The notes: generated by a model not told the origin, from the sequence alone. DNA of 64,000 nucleotides from Mesorhizobium caraganae (GCF_016836705.1 NZ_JAFCGY010000001.1:992001-1056000); one strand, 5' to 3'. Positions 16,554 to 30,857 are shown, counted from the stretch's first letter. Made by a program: numbers and translations.

Positions 16554-17123
16554 TTGAAGCACCAGCTGAACATCATCATCGGCAGCACGCGGCCCGGCCG
16601 CGCCGGGCCGGTCTTCGCCCACTGGCTGGAGGGTTTTGCGCGCGAACACGGCAAATTCGAACCGGTGCTGACCGACATTGCCGCATTCCACCTGCCGGTT
16701 CTAGACGAACCGCATCACCCGAGGCTTGGCAATTATCAGAACGACCACACCAAAGCCTGGTCGAAGGCCACCGATGCCGCCGACGCCTTTGTGTTCGTGG
16801 CGCCGGAGTACAATTATTTCGTTGCGCCGGCGATCGTCAACGCCATCGACTACCTCCTCCGCGAATGGAAATACAAGCCAGCCGCCATTTTCAGCTATGG
16901 CGGCGTCTCCGGCGGCCTGCGCGCCGCGCAGGCGCTCAAGCCGCTGCTGACCTCGGTCGGCATCATGCCGATCCCCGAAGGCGTCGCGCTGCCGCTCTAC
17001 CAGAAACTGCTGGAGAGCGACGGCTCCTTCAAGGCAAGCGAGCAGGTGCAGGGCGGAACCAAAGCCATGCTGGACGAGCTGTCGCGCTGGAGCGAGGCGC
17101 TGAAGCCGATGCGGGCTGCGTAA
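16554..17123 (+). CDS. NAD(P)H-dependent FMN reductase (flavodoxin-like fold)
   Basis: A 189-residue flavin reductase. The phosphate-binding loop IIGSTRPGR (about residues 8-16) and the family motif VAPEYNYFVAPAIVNAIDYL are both present, as is FSYGGVSGGLRA. The start is TTG at 16554, with AGGAGAG at 16541-16547 giving ideal spacing, and no ATG suits the family N-terminus. It may supply reduced flavin or act as a quinone reductase. Its neighbour is the divergent P450, though a functional link is not shown. Confidence 0.88.
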   Translation: MKHQLNIIIGSTRPGRAGPVFAHWLEGFAREHGKFEPVLTDIAAFHLPVLDEPHHPRLGNYQNDHTKAWSKATDAADAFVFVAPEYNYFVAPAIVNAIDYLLREWKYKPAAIFSYGGVSGGLRAAQALKPLLTSVGIMPIPEGVALPLYQKLLESDGSFKASEQVQGGTKAMLDELSRWSEALKPMRAA

Positions 17124-17206
17124 AGCAGCCGGTATTCGGCCCCGGCTTGCTCATGCCATAAAGAGATGGAATGGTCGGCAGGTGACTGAGCCGGGGGCGG
17201 TTCGAC

Positions 17207-22454
<5,248 letters not shown>

Positions 22455-22545
22455 GGACGGGCCTCGCTATCGCTTCGCCCTAGGATGACGACTTTGGTGA
22501 GGCTTCCGCCAATCTCCACCGATGAACCGCTCTCGACACCGCCGC

Positions 22546-24018
22546 TCAGCCTGGTTCCAGTTTGCGGCCGAGGTCGACGGCGTCGCGCAGCACTTGCAAA
22601 TGCGAGCGCGGCGCGGCGCCTGCTGGCGGGGCGACCTCGCCGCCGGTTGCCGTCGATGACCAATAGAGCGTGTGGGTGAAGACGCGGCCGAGCGAGCTGT
22701 GCAGTTCGACCTGGGTATTCTCGACGCCGGGGCCGAAATTTTCCGTCATCGGTCCCGAAATCGGATCGCCTGTCGCCCAGCCATTGCCGCGATCGAAGAC
22801 GTTGGTCCAGCGCGTTGCTGCAAACACCGCGCCATGATGCACCGCGCGCTGCGCCTTGCCTGCGGGACTGTGTCCTTCCTGATAAAGCACGGTGCCGCCG
22901 GCCTGCCCGCCATCGGCAATCGGCGGGCACGCCGAGAACAGTCGCTCGGCGAGGCCGCGCCTGAATTCAGCGAGATTGTAGGTCACCAGGAATTCGCTGT
23001 GGGAGAGCGGGCTGCCAAGGGTGACGAAATCGCTGATCTTCCACGGCAACGGATGGTCGGCATCCTTGGCCCGCAGTTGCTGGTAGAGCGCCCACTGCCG
23101 GCGCCGAAATCCAGCGAAGTCGTTGACGGCAGCAGGCCAAGTCGAACCATCGGAACCAAGCGTTGCCTTGTCGACGGCCTCGACCGCTTCCAGTTTGGCC
23201 TTGTCGCGGACGGCTTCCAGTTTTCGCGGCCGGAACTCGGCCCACAAGATCTGCAGCAGATCATAGGCGATAATCGACCCCAGGCTGTGCGAGACCAGCA
23301 CAATGCGGTCGTAGCTGTCGTCCTTCGTGAGCGTCCTGAGCAGCGTCAGGCCGCGGTCGCGGATCAGCGCCCGCTTCTCGATCGTTGCCGCCTCGGCGCG
23401 CACATAGGCGGCGACGTCGCCGAAATAGGGCAGGGCGAACTGGTCGACCGCCCAGATGATGAAAGAGGCGAGAGCGGTGATCACAAGGCCGGTAGCCACG
23501 GACACAGCCTGCTGCCAGACCGACGTCGCCAGCACCAGTGCCGCGCCGAGAATGAGGATGACGATCAAAAGCGTGGCGACATAGAGCTTGCGGGCGTCAG
23601 GCGGAATATCGGCGGGCTTGCGCCACAACAGGTTCGTCACCCAGGCGGCCAGCCGTCCGCGCGTCGTGCCTTGCGTGATGTCGGCCCAATAGAGTTCGTA
23701 GAAATCGGTGCGGCGGCCATCGACATCGTAGGGCGTGGTGATGCGGCGCAGCTCATGCGACCTGGTCCGGCTGTCGGGCGTGATCCAGCTCTGGTTGATC
23801 GTGGCGCTGGGATTGTCGGGATCAGGGATCTGGGCGTAAGGCGGAGCACGGGTGGGATCGCTGCTCCAGACCGCGTGGACAAAGCCGCGCAGCGTATCCA
23901 TCGGCCGCTGCTCACCCATGCCATGCACGATCACCACCGCCTGGCTGGGCTTGTGCGGCGCTTTTTTGAAAACCGGCGATGCGACAGCTTTGGGCACCAA
24001 CGTCTCCGTTGACGGCAA
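22546..24018 (-). CDS. Membrane protein with alpha/beta-hydrolase-like segments
   Basis: Up to 490 residues. The N-terminal part has VVIVHGMGEQRPMDTL, like an oxyanion-hole region. Two hydrophobic helices follow (about 148-170 and 175-198). A lipase-like box RIVLVSHSLGSIIAYDLLQ lies near residue 245, and later come TLGSPLSHSEFL and a His in FTHTLYW. The box is S-x-S-x-G rather than G-x-S-x-G. It may be a membrane-bound esterase. The start is uncertain: TTG 24018, or GTG 23997, which has GGAG six bases before it. It is convergent with gyrB. Confidence 0.7.
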   Translation of the reverse strand: MPSTETLVPKAVASPVFKKAPHKPSQAVVIVHGMGEQRPMDTLRGFVHAVWSSDPTRAPPYAQIPDPDNPSATINQSWITPDSRTRSHELRRITTPYDVDGRRTDFYELYWADITQGTTRGRLAAWVTNLLWRKPADIPPDARKLYVATLLIVILILGAALVLATSVWQQAVSVATGLVITALASFIIWAVDQFALPYFGDVAAYVRAEAATIEKRALIRDRGLTLLRTLTKDDSYDRIVLVSHSLGSIIAYDLLQILWAEFRPRKLEAVRDKAKLEAVEAVDKATLGSDGSTWPAAVNDFAGFRRRQWALYQQLRAKDADHPLPWKISDFVTLGSPLSHSEFLVTYNLAEFRRGLAERLFSACPPIADGGQAGGTVLYQEGHSPAGKAQRAVHHGAVFAATRWTNVFDRGNGWATGDPISGPMTENFGPGVENTQVELHSSLGRVFTHTLYWSSTATGGEVAPPAGAAPRSHLQVLRDAVDLGRKLEPG

Positions 24019-24255
24019 TCCCGTCGACTGGACGGGATTGTTTCCATGCTACCCCCCGATGCTTCCCCGAGCCAACAATACACTGCAGCCGATGCGGAAC
24101 TCCGTGAACCAATCCACAGTTTTGCAGTCTTGGCGCGTGCCAACGCGCCAAATAGTTCCATTCCCGGCAACCAAAATCATTTCATTGCCCGCCGGAACGG
24201 AAGTCGCCGCAAGACATTGTCAAACCATCGATCACGATTTCTCAAGGAGGCTTTC

Positions 24256-24333
24256 ATGGGACGCGGTATTTTGCTCTGGTTGCTCGGTATTCCGATCCCG
24301 ATCATCATTCTCATCATGCTGTTCGTACGGTAG
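24256..24333 (+). CDS. 25-residue single-pass membrane peptide
   Basis: MGRGILLWLLGIPIPIIILI is followed by MLFVR and TAG. Nearly the whole peptide is one hydrophobic helix with a basic end at each side. AAGGAGG at 24244-24250 gives an ideal ribosome binding site, and the stop codon overlaps the AGGAGG of the next gene, so the two are probably co-translated. Such tiny proteins are easily missed. Function unknown. Confidence 0.75.
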   Translation: MGRGILLWLLGIPIPIIILIMLFVR

Positions 24334-24342
24334 GAGGCGTCG

Positions 24343-25260
24343 ATGCAGCCCACCGTATCGGCCATCGACCTATCCGCTTCAGAAGAATCATCCGCAACAG
24401 CTGTCAGCTGGGGACCGATCATCGCCGGCGCCTTCGCGGCCTCTTCGCTGACCTTCATCCTCATGCTGCTCGGCTCGGGGCTGGGGCTGACCATGGTCTC
24501 GCCATGGTCCGGCTCCGGCGCCTCGCTGACTACCTTCGCGGTGTCCGGAGCGATCTGGCTCATCATCGTGCAATGGCTGTCCTCCGGTGTCGGCGGCTAT
24601 CTTGCCGGACGCCTGCGGACCAAATGGGTCGGCGTTCACACCGACGAGGTCTATTTCCGCGACACCGCACATGGCTTCCTTGCCTGGGCGCTGGCGACGC
24701 TGCTGGTCGTCGGCGTGCTCGGTTCGGCGCTTTCTGCTGTGATCGGGTCAGGTGTGCAGGCGGCTTCGACAGTGGCATCAGGCGCCGCCATGGGTGCATC
24801 GGCTGGCGCGTCCGCCAATGCCGGCCCCGCATCGGCCGACAATGCGACGTCCTATCTCGTGGATTCGCTGTTCCGGCCCGCCGATGCCACCAAGCTGGCG
24901 GCCGCCAATCCGGACAGCGACGCCGCAGCGGTCGGACAGGCCTCGCGCATCCTGATCGCCAGTGCGGCGGCAGGCGAGATTTCGGCTGACGACAAGAACT
25001 ATCTGTCGCAGTTGGTCGCCGCCCGCACCGGTCTCTCGGAGGCCGACGCCAAGGCGCGTGTCGATGCACTGGTGGCCAAGGTCGAGGACGCCAAGGTCAA
25101 GGCAAAGCAGGCCGCCGACACCGCCAGGAAAGGCAGCGCCACCTTCGCTCTGCTTGGCGCCCTGTCGCTGGTCATCGGCGCCTTCATCGCCAGTGCTGCC
25201 GCAGCGCTGGGCGGCAGGCAACGCGACGAGGAGGAAGCGGTTTTTATCGCCAACCGCTGA
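24343..25260 (+). CDS. Ala-rich membrane protein of unknown function
   Basis: A 305-residue protein with helices near residues 23-48, 60-85, 106-130 and 275-297. The middle is a long Ala/Ser-rich hydrophilic stretch with coiled-coil character (KVEDAKVKAKQAADTARKG). AGGAGG (24332-24337) precedes ATG 24343 and overlaps the stop of the 25-residue peptide gene. A terminator follows at 25284-25314, so the two genes form a unit. No function can be named. The layout suggests an envelope or stress-related membrane protein. Confidence 0.8.
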   Translation: MQPTVSAIDLSASEESSATAVSWGPIIAGAFAASSLTFILMLLGSGLGLTMVSPWSGSGASLTTFAVSGAIWLIIVQWLSSGVGGYLAGRLRTKWVGVHTDEVYFRDTAHGFLAWALATLLVVGVLGSALSAVIGSGVQAASTVASGAAMGASAGASANAGPASADNATSYLVDSLFRPADATKLAAANPDSDAAAVGQASRILIASAAAGEISADDKNYLSQLVAARTGLSEADAKARVDALVAKVEDAKVKAKQAADTARKGSATFALLGALSLVIGAFIASAAAALGGRQRDEEEAVFIANR

Positions 25261-25283
25261 AGCAGCTACGCCACTGAAGGCAA

Positions 25284-25314
25284 AAGCCCGGCCGCACCAA
25301 GGCCGGGCTTTTTT
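25284..25314 (+). terminator. Rho-independent terminator
   Basis: AAGCCCGGCC (25284-25293) pairs perfectly with GGCCGGGCTT (25301-25310) around a 7-base loop, followed by T to 25314. It ends the rightward unit and lies 22 bases before the convergent pntB stop; the A run on the other side may also serve pntB. Confidence 0.92.
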
Positions 25315-25335
25315 GTTCCTCTGAATCCGGCTGGA

Positions 25336-26733
25336 TCAGTGATCCATCGCCTTGACGATTTCCTCGGTCATCTTCTTGGCGTCGCCGAGCAGCATCATGG
25401 TGCCGTCCTTGTAGAACAGCGTGTTGTCGATGCCGGCATAGCCGGAGCCGAGCGAGCGCTTGACGAACAGGCAGGTTCGCGCCTTGTCGACGTCGAGGAT
25501 CGGCATGCCGTAGATAGGGCTGCTCTTGTCGTCACGGGCCGACGGATTGGTGACGTCGTTGGCGCCGATGACATAGGCGACATCGGCCTGCGCGAACTCG
25601 GAATTGATGTCCTCGAGCTCGAACACCTCGTCATAGGGCACGTTGGCTTCGGCAAGCAGCACGTTCATGTGGCCGGGCATACGGCCGGCGACCGGGTGGA
25701 TGGCGTATCTCACGTCGACGCCATTGGCCTTCAGCTTGTCGGCCATTTCGCGCAGCGCATGCTGCGCCTGGGCGACCGCCATGCCGTAGCCCGGCACGAT
25801 GATGACCTTCTGCGCGTTCATCATCAAATAGGCGGCGTCATCGGCCGAGCCCTGCTTGACCGTGCGCTCGATGCCGTCATCGGTCGCTGCCGCGGTCTCG
25901 CCGCCGAAGCCGCCGAGGATGACCGAGATGAAGCTCCGATTCATGCCTTTGCACATGATGTAGGACAGAATCGCGCCGGACGAGCCGACCAGCGCGCCGG
26001 TGATGATCAGCGCCAGATTGCCGAGGGTGAAACCAAGCGCGGCGGCTGCCCAGCCGGAATAGGAATTCAGCATCGAGACGACGACCGGCATGTCGGCGCC
26101 GCCGATCGGGATGATGAGCAGCACGCCGAGCAACAGCGACGCGGCGACGATCAGCCAGAACACCAGCTTGGCCTCGGTGGCGACCAGAAGCACGATCAGC
26201 ACGATCAGCGCGACGCCGAGGACGGCGTTGATGATGTGACGGCCGCCGATCATGATCGGCTTGCCCGACATGCGGCCGTCGAGCTTGAGGAAGGCAATGA
26301 CCGAACCGGTGAAGGTGATGGCGCCGATGGCAACGCCAAGGCTCATCTCGATCAGGGCCTGGGCGTGGATGTCGCCATTGGTGCCGATGCCAAAGCTTTC
26401 CGGTGCGTAGATGGCGGCAGCGGCCACCATGACGGCGGCGAGGCCGACCAGCGAGTGGAAAGCGGCGACCAGCTGCGGCATCGAGGTCATGGCGATGCGG
26501 CGCGCGGTGATGGCGCCAACGCCGCCGCCGATGGCCAGACCAAGCACGATCAGGCCGAAGCCGCTGGCCGAAGGCACGGCCAGAGCCAGCGTGGTGGCAA
26601 TGGCGATGCCCATGCCGATCATGCCGTACAGATTGCCCTGGCGGCTGGTGGTCGGATGCGACAGGCCGCGCAGCGCCATGATGAACAGGACGCCGGAGAC
26701 CAGATAGAGGAAGGACGCGAAGTTGGCGTTCAT
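25336..26733 (-). CDS. pntB: NAD(P) transhydrogenase subunit beta
   Basis: A 465-residue integral membrane subunit. Eight or nine helices form the proton channel (residues 1-260), followed by the NADP-binding dIII domain with GYGMAVAQAQHAL, VRYAIHPVAGRMPGHMNVLLAEA and VIGANDVTNPSA. The enzyme couples hydride transfer from NADH to NADP with inward proton flow and supplies NADPH. It is the last gene of pntAA-pntAB-pntB, starting seven bases after pntAB stops. Confidence 0.97.
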   Translation of the reverse strand: MNANFASFLYLVSGVLFIMALRGLSHPTTSRQGNLYGMIGMGIAIATTLALAVPSASGFGLIVLGLAIGGGVGAITARRIAMTSMPQLVAAFHSLVGLAAVMVAAAAIYAPESFGIGTNGDIHAQALIEMSLGVAIGAITFTGSVIAFLKLDGRMSGKPIMIGGRHIINAVLGVALIVLIVLLVATEAKLVFWLIVAASLLLGVLLIIPIGGADMPVVVSMLNSYSGWAAAALGFTLGNLALIITGALVGSSGAILSYIMCKGMNRSFISVILGGFGGETAAATDDGIERTVKQGSADDAAYLMMNAQKVIIVPGYGMAVAQAQHALREMADKLKANGVDVRYAIHPVAGRMPGHMNVLLAEANVPYDEVFELEDINSEFAQADVAYVIGANDVTNPSARDDKSSPIYGMPILDVDKARTCLFVKRSLGSGYAGIDNTLFYKDGTMMLLGDAKKMTEEIVKAMDH

Positions 26734-26739
26734 GGCGCT

Positions 26740-27165
26740 CTACTTGTCCTTCTTCTTGTACATCGCCAGCATGCGCTGGGTGACCAGGAAGCCGCCGAAG
26801 ATGTTGACCGAGACCAGCATCAGCGCGACGAAGCCGAAGCCGGTGGCAATGCCCGAGGCCGAGATGCCGACGGCCAGCAGCGAGCCGACGACGATGACCG
26901 AGGAGATGGCGTTGGTGACGGCCATCAGCGGCGTGTGCAGTGCCGGGGTCACCGACCAGACAACGTAATAGCCGACGAAGATCGCCAGCACGAAGATGGC
27001 GAAGCGGAAGACGAAGGGATCGATGGCGCCACCCGACAGGGCGTGCGCGGCATCACCCGCCGCTTCGGCACCGCCGGGGGCATTGGCCAGATTCTGCACC
27101 GCGAGCCGGACGGCGGCACTTGCCTGATCAAGCTGGTCGAGGGCTTTCTGCAAGGTCTGATCCAT
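26740..27165 (-). CDS. pntAB: NAD(P) transhydrogenase subunit alpha, membrane part
   Basis: A 141-residue subunit corresponding to the C-terminal membrane part of PntA. A hydrophilic N-terminus is followed by helices in FVFRFAIFVLAIFVGYYVVW, AISSVIVVGSLLAVG and GFGFVALMLVSVNIFGGFLVTQRM. The ATG at 27165 shares one base with the pntAA stop (TGATG). A GTG directly before it is a weaker choice. The three-subunit arrangement is standard for alphaproteobacteria. Confidence 0.94.
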   Translation of the reverse strand: MDQTLQKALDQLDQASAAVRLAVQNLANAPGGAEAAGDAAHALSGGAIDPFVFRFAIFVLAIFVGYYVVWSVTPALHTPLMAVTNAISSVIVVGSLLAVGISASGIATGFGFVALMLVSVNIFGGFLVTQRMLAMYKKKDK

Positions 27166-28412
27166 CACGCGATCCCCTTCGGCTTGGCGGCTTTTTTCGG
27201 CGCGGCCTTCTTTGGCGCGGCGTCGGCAACCATGGTTGTCGCCGGAATGGCCGCTGGCTCGACATGCGGCTTTTCCGCCACCTTGGCGAAGGCCGGATGC
27301 ACGACTTTGCCGCCGTCGGTCAGCATCGTCGCCTTGACCAGGTCATCGTCGCGGTTGATGGCGAGTGTCTTCGTTGTCTTGTCGACCAGTGTTTCGAGGA
27401 AGGCGAACAGGTTCTTGGCGTAAAGCAGCGAGGCCGATGCAGCGACGCGGCCGGGCACATTGAGGTGTCCGATGATCTTCACATTGTTGGCAGTGGTCAC
27501 CACTTGACCTGGGATCGCGCCTTCAACATTGCCGCCCCGCTCGACGGCGAGGTCGACGATCACCGAGCCCGGCTTCATCGAGACGACCATCGCTGCCGAT
27601 ACCAGTTTCGGCGCCGGACGGCCGGGGATCAGCGCCGTGGTGATGACGATGTCCTGCTTGGCGATGTGCTCGGCGGTGAGCGCCGCCTGCTTGGCCTGAT
27701 ATTCCTTCGACATTTCCTTGGCGTAGCCGCCGGCGGTCTCGGCCGCCTTGAACTCCTCGTCCTCGACGGCGAGGAACTTTGCGCCGAGCGATGCCACCTG
27801 TTCCTTGGCGGCTGGTCGAACGTCGGTGGCGGTGACGACGGCGCCGAGGCGGCGCGCGGTGGCGATCGCCTGCAGGCCGGCGACGCCGACGCCCATGATG
27901 AAGATCTTCGCCGCCGGCACAGTGCCCGCCGCCGTCATCATCATCGGCAGCGCCCGGTCATATTCCGATGCGCCGTCGATCACCGCCTGGTAGCCGGCAA
28001 GGTTGGCTTGGCTCGACAACACGTCCATCGACTGGGCGCGGGTGATGCGCGGCATGAATTCCATCGAGAAGGCGGTGACGCCGGCCTTGGCCAGCGCCGC
28101 TACAGCGGCATCATTGCCGTAGGGATCCATGATGGCGATGACCGCCGCACCCGATTTGTAGCCCTTCAGCTCGGCATCCGTCGGCCGGCGCACCTTCAGC
28201 ACCACATCGGCTTTGCCGGCATCCGCAGCCTTGCCGATCGCGGCACCTGCCTTGGCAAATTCCTCGTCGGGAATGCGCGACCTGGTGCCGGCGCCGGTCT
28301 CGACGATCACGTCCAACCCCAACGCCGCAAGTCGCTTCACCGTATCGGGCGAAGCAGCAACACGCGGCTCGTTGGCGTCGAGTTCACGAGGGATGAAAAC
28401 CGTCTGCCCCAC
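27165..28412 (-). CDS. pntAA: NAD(P) transhydrogenase subunit alpha, NAD-binding part
   Basis: A 415-residue soluble dI domain binding NAD(H). Family motifs include the N-terminal IPRELDANEPRVAASPDTV, SMDVLSSQANLAGYQAV, the Rossmann block KIFIMGVGVAGLQAIATARRLGA split by its glycines, and RPAAKEQVASLGAKF. The tail is Lys/Ala/Pro-rich (KKAAPKKAAKPKG). The start is GTG at 28412, with AGGA seven bases upstream; no ATG fits. It is first in the pnt operon, 81 bases behind the oxidase subunit IV gene. Confidence 0.95.
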   Translation of the reverse strand: MGQTVFIPRELDANEPRVAASPDTVKRLAALGLDVIVETGAGTRSRIPDEEFAKAGAAIGKAADAGKADVVLKVRRPTDAELKGYKSGAAVIAIMDPYGNDAAVAALAKAGVTAFSMEFMPRITRAQSMDVLSSQANLAGYQAVIDGASEYDRALPMMMTAAGTVPAAKIFIMGVGVAGLQAIATARRLGAVVTATDVRPAAKEQVASLGAKFLAVEDEEFKAAETAGGYAKEMSKEYQAKQAALTAEHIAKQDIVITTALIPGRPAPKLVSAAMVVSMKPGSVIVDLAVERGGNVEGAIPGQVVTTANNVKIIGHLNVPGRVAASASLLYAKNLFAFLETLVDKTTKTLAINRDDDLVKATMLTDGGKVVHPAFAKVAEKPHVEPAAIPATTMVADAAPKKAAPKKAAKPKGIA

Positions 28413-28493
28413 CGCATGATCCTTTCGGCTGGAACCTGTTTGCGCAACATGGCGGCCGGAGTCCGGCAGCCTTCCGGCAAAGGGTCTGAAAGT

Positions 28494-28718
28494 CTATCGG
28501 AGAATGAAGGCGCCGATGGCCAGGATCAGCGCGAACAAGATGACCGCCGAGAAGAAGCCGCCCGCGAAGAAGCCGAAAGCCATGGCCAGGAGCAGGGCGC
28601 CGCAAAATAGCGAACCGTATTTGGCCAGCGCCAGAAAGCCGTGATAGGTGCGGTCGTGCTCCGCATAATCCATCTTCGCGCCCAGTTCGACAGGACCGGT
28701 CGGCGTGTGATCAGCCAT
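28494..28718 (-). CDS. aa3-type cytochrome c oxidase subunit IV
   Basis: A 74-residue protein with a hydrophilic start (MADHTPTGPVELGAKMDYAE) and two hydrophobic segments, matching the small bacterial subunit IV family (COX4_pro_2). The family motif MDYAEHDRTYHGFLALAKYG is present. The ATG at 28718 has GGGG seven bases upstream. The core oxidase genes are not in the window; a position beside pnt genes is, as far as I recall, common in rhizobia. Confidence 0.85.
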   Translation of the reverse strand: MADHTPTGPVELGAKMDYAEHDRTYHGFLALAKYGSLFCGALLLAMAFGFFAGGFFSAVILFALILAIGAFILR

Positions 28719-28978
28719 AGGAATACCCCTTCGAAGACATCTTTGAGGCACATAGCGAAAAGCCGGGCCAAGAGCAATGGCGCTATTGCCGCACGACCAG
28801 CGACAACAGCCTCAAAGGAATGTTTAAATCGGCGGGCACGGCTGCGCTGAAAGCTGCGTTTCCCGCGGTCTCAGGCGATCTCGCAATGGCGTCGAAGTTG
28901 GACCGATGGATTTCGCGTTCCTGGCGACAGGATGCGCGCCTATTATTGCTGGAATACCCCGCCGAACGGTGACGCGTC

Positions 28979-29794
28979 ATGATTTCGCCGACACGAATAT
29001 TTGACTGGAATGGCACCGGCATCGCATGGGGCACGACCGGCTCGGGTCCACCCGTCGTGCTGGTCCACGGAACGCCGTTTTCCTCGCATGTCTGGCACCG
29101 GGTCGCTCCCGAACTGGCCCGTGACCACACGCTCTATTTCTACGATCTTCCGGGCTACGGGCGCTCAGAGCAACGGTCGGGCCAAGATGTCTCCCTGGGC
29201 ATTCAGAACAAGGCGCTGGCGGCAATGCTAACCTTTTGGAGGCTCGAGCGGCCGAACGTCATTGCTCATGATTTCGGCGGCGCCACGGCCTTGCGCGCGC
29301 ACCTGATCGACGGTTGCGACTATGAGCGGCTGCTGCTGGTCGACCCGGTTGCCGTGCGTCCTTGGGGCTCGCCCTTTGTCCAGCATGTCCGGCAACATGA
29401 GGCCGCTTTTGCGGGGACGCCGGATTACATCCAGGCGGCGATCTTGAAGGCCTATATTTCGGGTGCAGCCTACAGGCCACTATCGGATAGCGAGCTTGAG
29501 CCCTACATCGCGCCTTGGATGGGACCTGTCGGCCAGCCGGCCTTCTATCGCCAGATCGCCCAGATGGACCAATGCTTCACCGACGAGGTCGAACAGCGCT
29601 ACCGAGGATTTCGCTGCCCGGTGTCGCTTCTGTGGGGACAGGAGGACCACTGGATATCGCCGGACAGTGGCAAGACGCTCGCCGCCCTGCTGCCGGATTG
29701 CGCCCTCACACTTGTTCCTGACTCTGGCCATCTCATGCAGGAAGACGCCCCGGAAACGATAGTGGCTGCGGCGCTTCGCTTTTTCGCCGGCTGA
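28979..29794 (+). CDS. Alpha/beta hydrolase with Asp nucleophile (dehalogenase/epoxide hydrolase-like)
   Basis: A 271-residue hydrolase. The oxyanion region is LVHGTPFSSHVW. The nucleophile elbow reads AHDFGG with Asp98 in place of Ser. The acid is Asp223 in WGQEDHWI and the base is His251 in DSGHLMQEDAPE. An Asp nucleophile is the mark of haloalkane/haloacetate dehalogenases and epoxide hydrolases, so ester hydrolysis is unlikely. The substrate cannot be told. It is monocistronic, divergent from the oxidase subunit IV gene. Confidence 0.87.
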   Translation: MISPTRIFDWNGTGIAWGTTGSGPPVVLVHGTPFSSHVWHRVAPELARDHTLYFYDLPGYGRSEQRSGQDVSLGIQNKALAAMLTFWRLERPNVIAHDFGGATALRAHLIDGCDYERLLLVDPVAVRPWGSPFVQHVRQHEAAFAGTPDYIQAAILKAYISGAAYRPLSDSELEPYIAPWMGPVGQPAFYRQIAQMDQCFTDEVEQRYRGFRCPVSLLWGQEDHWISPDSGKTLAALLPDCALTLVPDSGHLMQEDAPETIVAAALRFFAG

Positions 29795-29802
29795 CGTTCC
29801 TC

Positions 29803-29952
29803 TCAGCCGGCCAGATGCGGGAACAGGCCGAGCAGTCCGACGACGATCAGATAAAGGGCGACGATGTAGTTGAGGAGCCGCGGCATCACCAGGATCAGCA
29901 CGCCGGCGATCAGCGAGATCAGCGGGGTGAGCGTAAGCGTGGAGATTGTCAT
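29803..29952 (-). CDS. DUF3096-like 49-residue membrane protein
   Basis: The minus strand encodes a 49-residue peptide beginning MTISTLTLTPLISLIAG, continuing VLILVMPRLLNYIVALYLIV and ending VGLLGLFPHLAG, with ATG at 29952 and TGA at 29805-29803. It is almost wholly hydrophobic, with two helices around MPRLLNY, the pattern of DUF3096. The ribosome binding site is weak. It ends nine bases from the convergent hydrolase gene. Function unknown. Confidence 0.75.
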   Translation of the reverse strand: MTISTLTLTPLISLIAGVLILVMPRLLNYIVALYLIVVGLLGLFPHLAG

Positions 29953-30092
29953 GTCGGTATGCTTTCCCGTGAACAATTCGGAGGAACCGCCTTTAAGGCA
30001 GGGCTACGGCAGCACCAGGGACGCGCCGCCGCCGCCACAAGCAATAACGACGAAGCCACCGGAAAGGTTCATCGCGCGAGAATGAAATCCGT

Positions 30093-30857
30093 TCAGGCGG
30101 CGTCGCGGTAATATTTCGCTGTTGGCAGAATGGACAAAGGTGTCAGCCGGTTGATAGCCGGATTGCCAAACATCAGCCTTTGCTCCGTCGCTGTCGATCT
30201 GAAGAACGGCAACCGGTCGAGTATCCGTTGAACATTCTCTTGATTGCCGGGAATTTCGAACAATGCGAGCGGAGGGAGAACGCCCGGAAACACCTTGCCC
30301 GCAGTCCTCTGCGTGGCGCTGAAGAAGCGGGCATAAAATGCGGAATGCTCCAACTTAATCGGGATAAACATCGCGGTCTGGCGAAAATAACAGTAGGCCG
30401 CCATGCAAATCCTGAGCGTCAGGAAAGGCAGCACTCCGGGCGCCGGCGCGCTGTCGGGATCTGTCGCGAAGCGGGTTCCGTCGATGAAGGTTTCCCCGCG
30501 GGCAAGCCGGGGAAGCAATATTTCGGGATAAGCGTCGACCGAAGGCGAGGATGGCTGGTCACTGGAAATATAGTGGAGGCGCACTGTACTGACCAATTCG
30601 CCGTAGCAGTAGACACCGAACCGATAGGAATTGGGCAGATTGTCCCATCGATCCTCGAACATGCCGCTGGTGATCGGGCCGCACATACCTGAGCGCAGAT
30701 AGGACTTATAGCGGAGTCGGTAGATCGCCTCCAGATCTTCGCCCCCGGTAATGAGACGATATTCGACATGATCCAGCAATTGCATCATGGATCGGTTGAG
30801 CGCCGAGTCGATCCTCGCGCTGGCCTCAACCGACGCACTCTTCTTCGCAGTATCCAT
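30093..30857 (-). CDS. N-acyl amino acid synthase (FeeM-like) / GNAT-fold acyltransferase candidate
   Basis: A 254-residue soluble protein whose core (YRLITGGEDLEAIYRLRYKS, then GELVSTVRLHYI and GETFIDGTRFATDP) resembles FeeM-type N-acyl amino acid synthases and the related acyl-homoserine-lactone synthase fold. These transfer acyl groups from acyl carrier protein to an amino acid. A GAGGA site precedes ATG 30857. It is a single gene with a long upstream region containing a 16-base dyad. The product and acceptor are unknown. A broader GNAT identity is safer than the FeeM name. Confidence 0.65.
   Translation of the reverse strand: MDTAKKSASVEASARIDSALNRSMMQLLDHVEYRLITGGEDLEAIYRLRYKSYLRSGMCGPITSGMFEDRWDNLPNSYRFGVYCYGELVSTVRLHYISSDQPSSPSVDAYPEILLPRLARGETFIDGTRFATDPDSAPAPGVLPFLTLRICMAAYCYFRQTAMFIPIKLEHSAFYARFFSATQRTAGKVFPGVLPPLALFEIPGNQENVQRILDRLPFFRSTATEQRLMFGNPAINRLTPLSILPTAKYYRDAA

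Noticed and set aside
17124..17206. Promoter for the caspase-TPR gene
   Set aside because: No convincing -35/-10 pair with proper spacing was found in this short gap.
22672..24012. Plus-strand frame opposite the membrane hydrolase-like gene
   Set aside because: The minus-strand frame has membrane helices and hydrolase-like motifs, while this one is Arg/His-rich shadow sequence.
25339..27423. Long plus-strand open frame of nearly 700 codons opposite the pnt genes
   Set aside because: An antisense frame of pntB/pntAB, full of His, Asp and Gly repeats typical of shadow translation; the minus-strand genes are certain.
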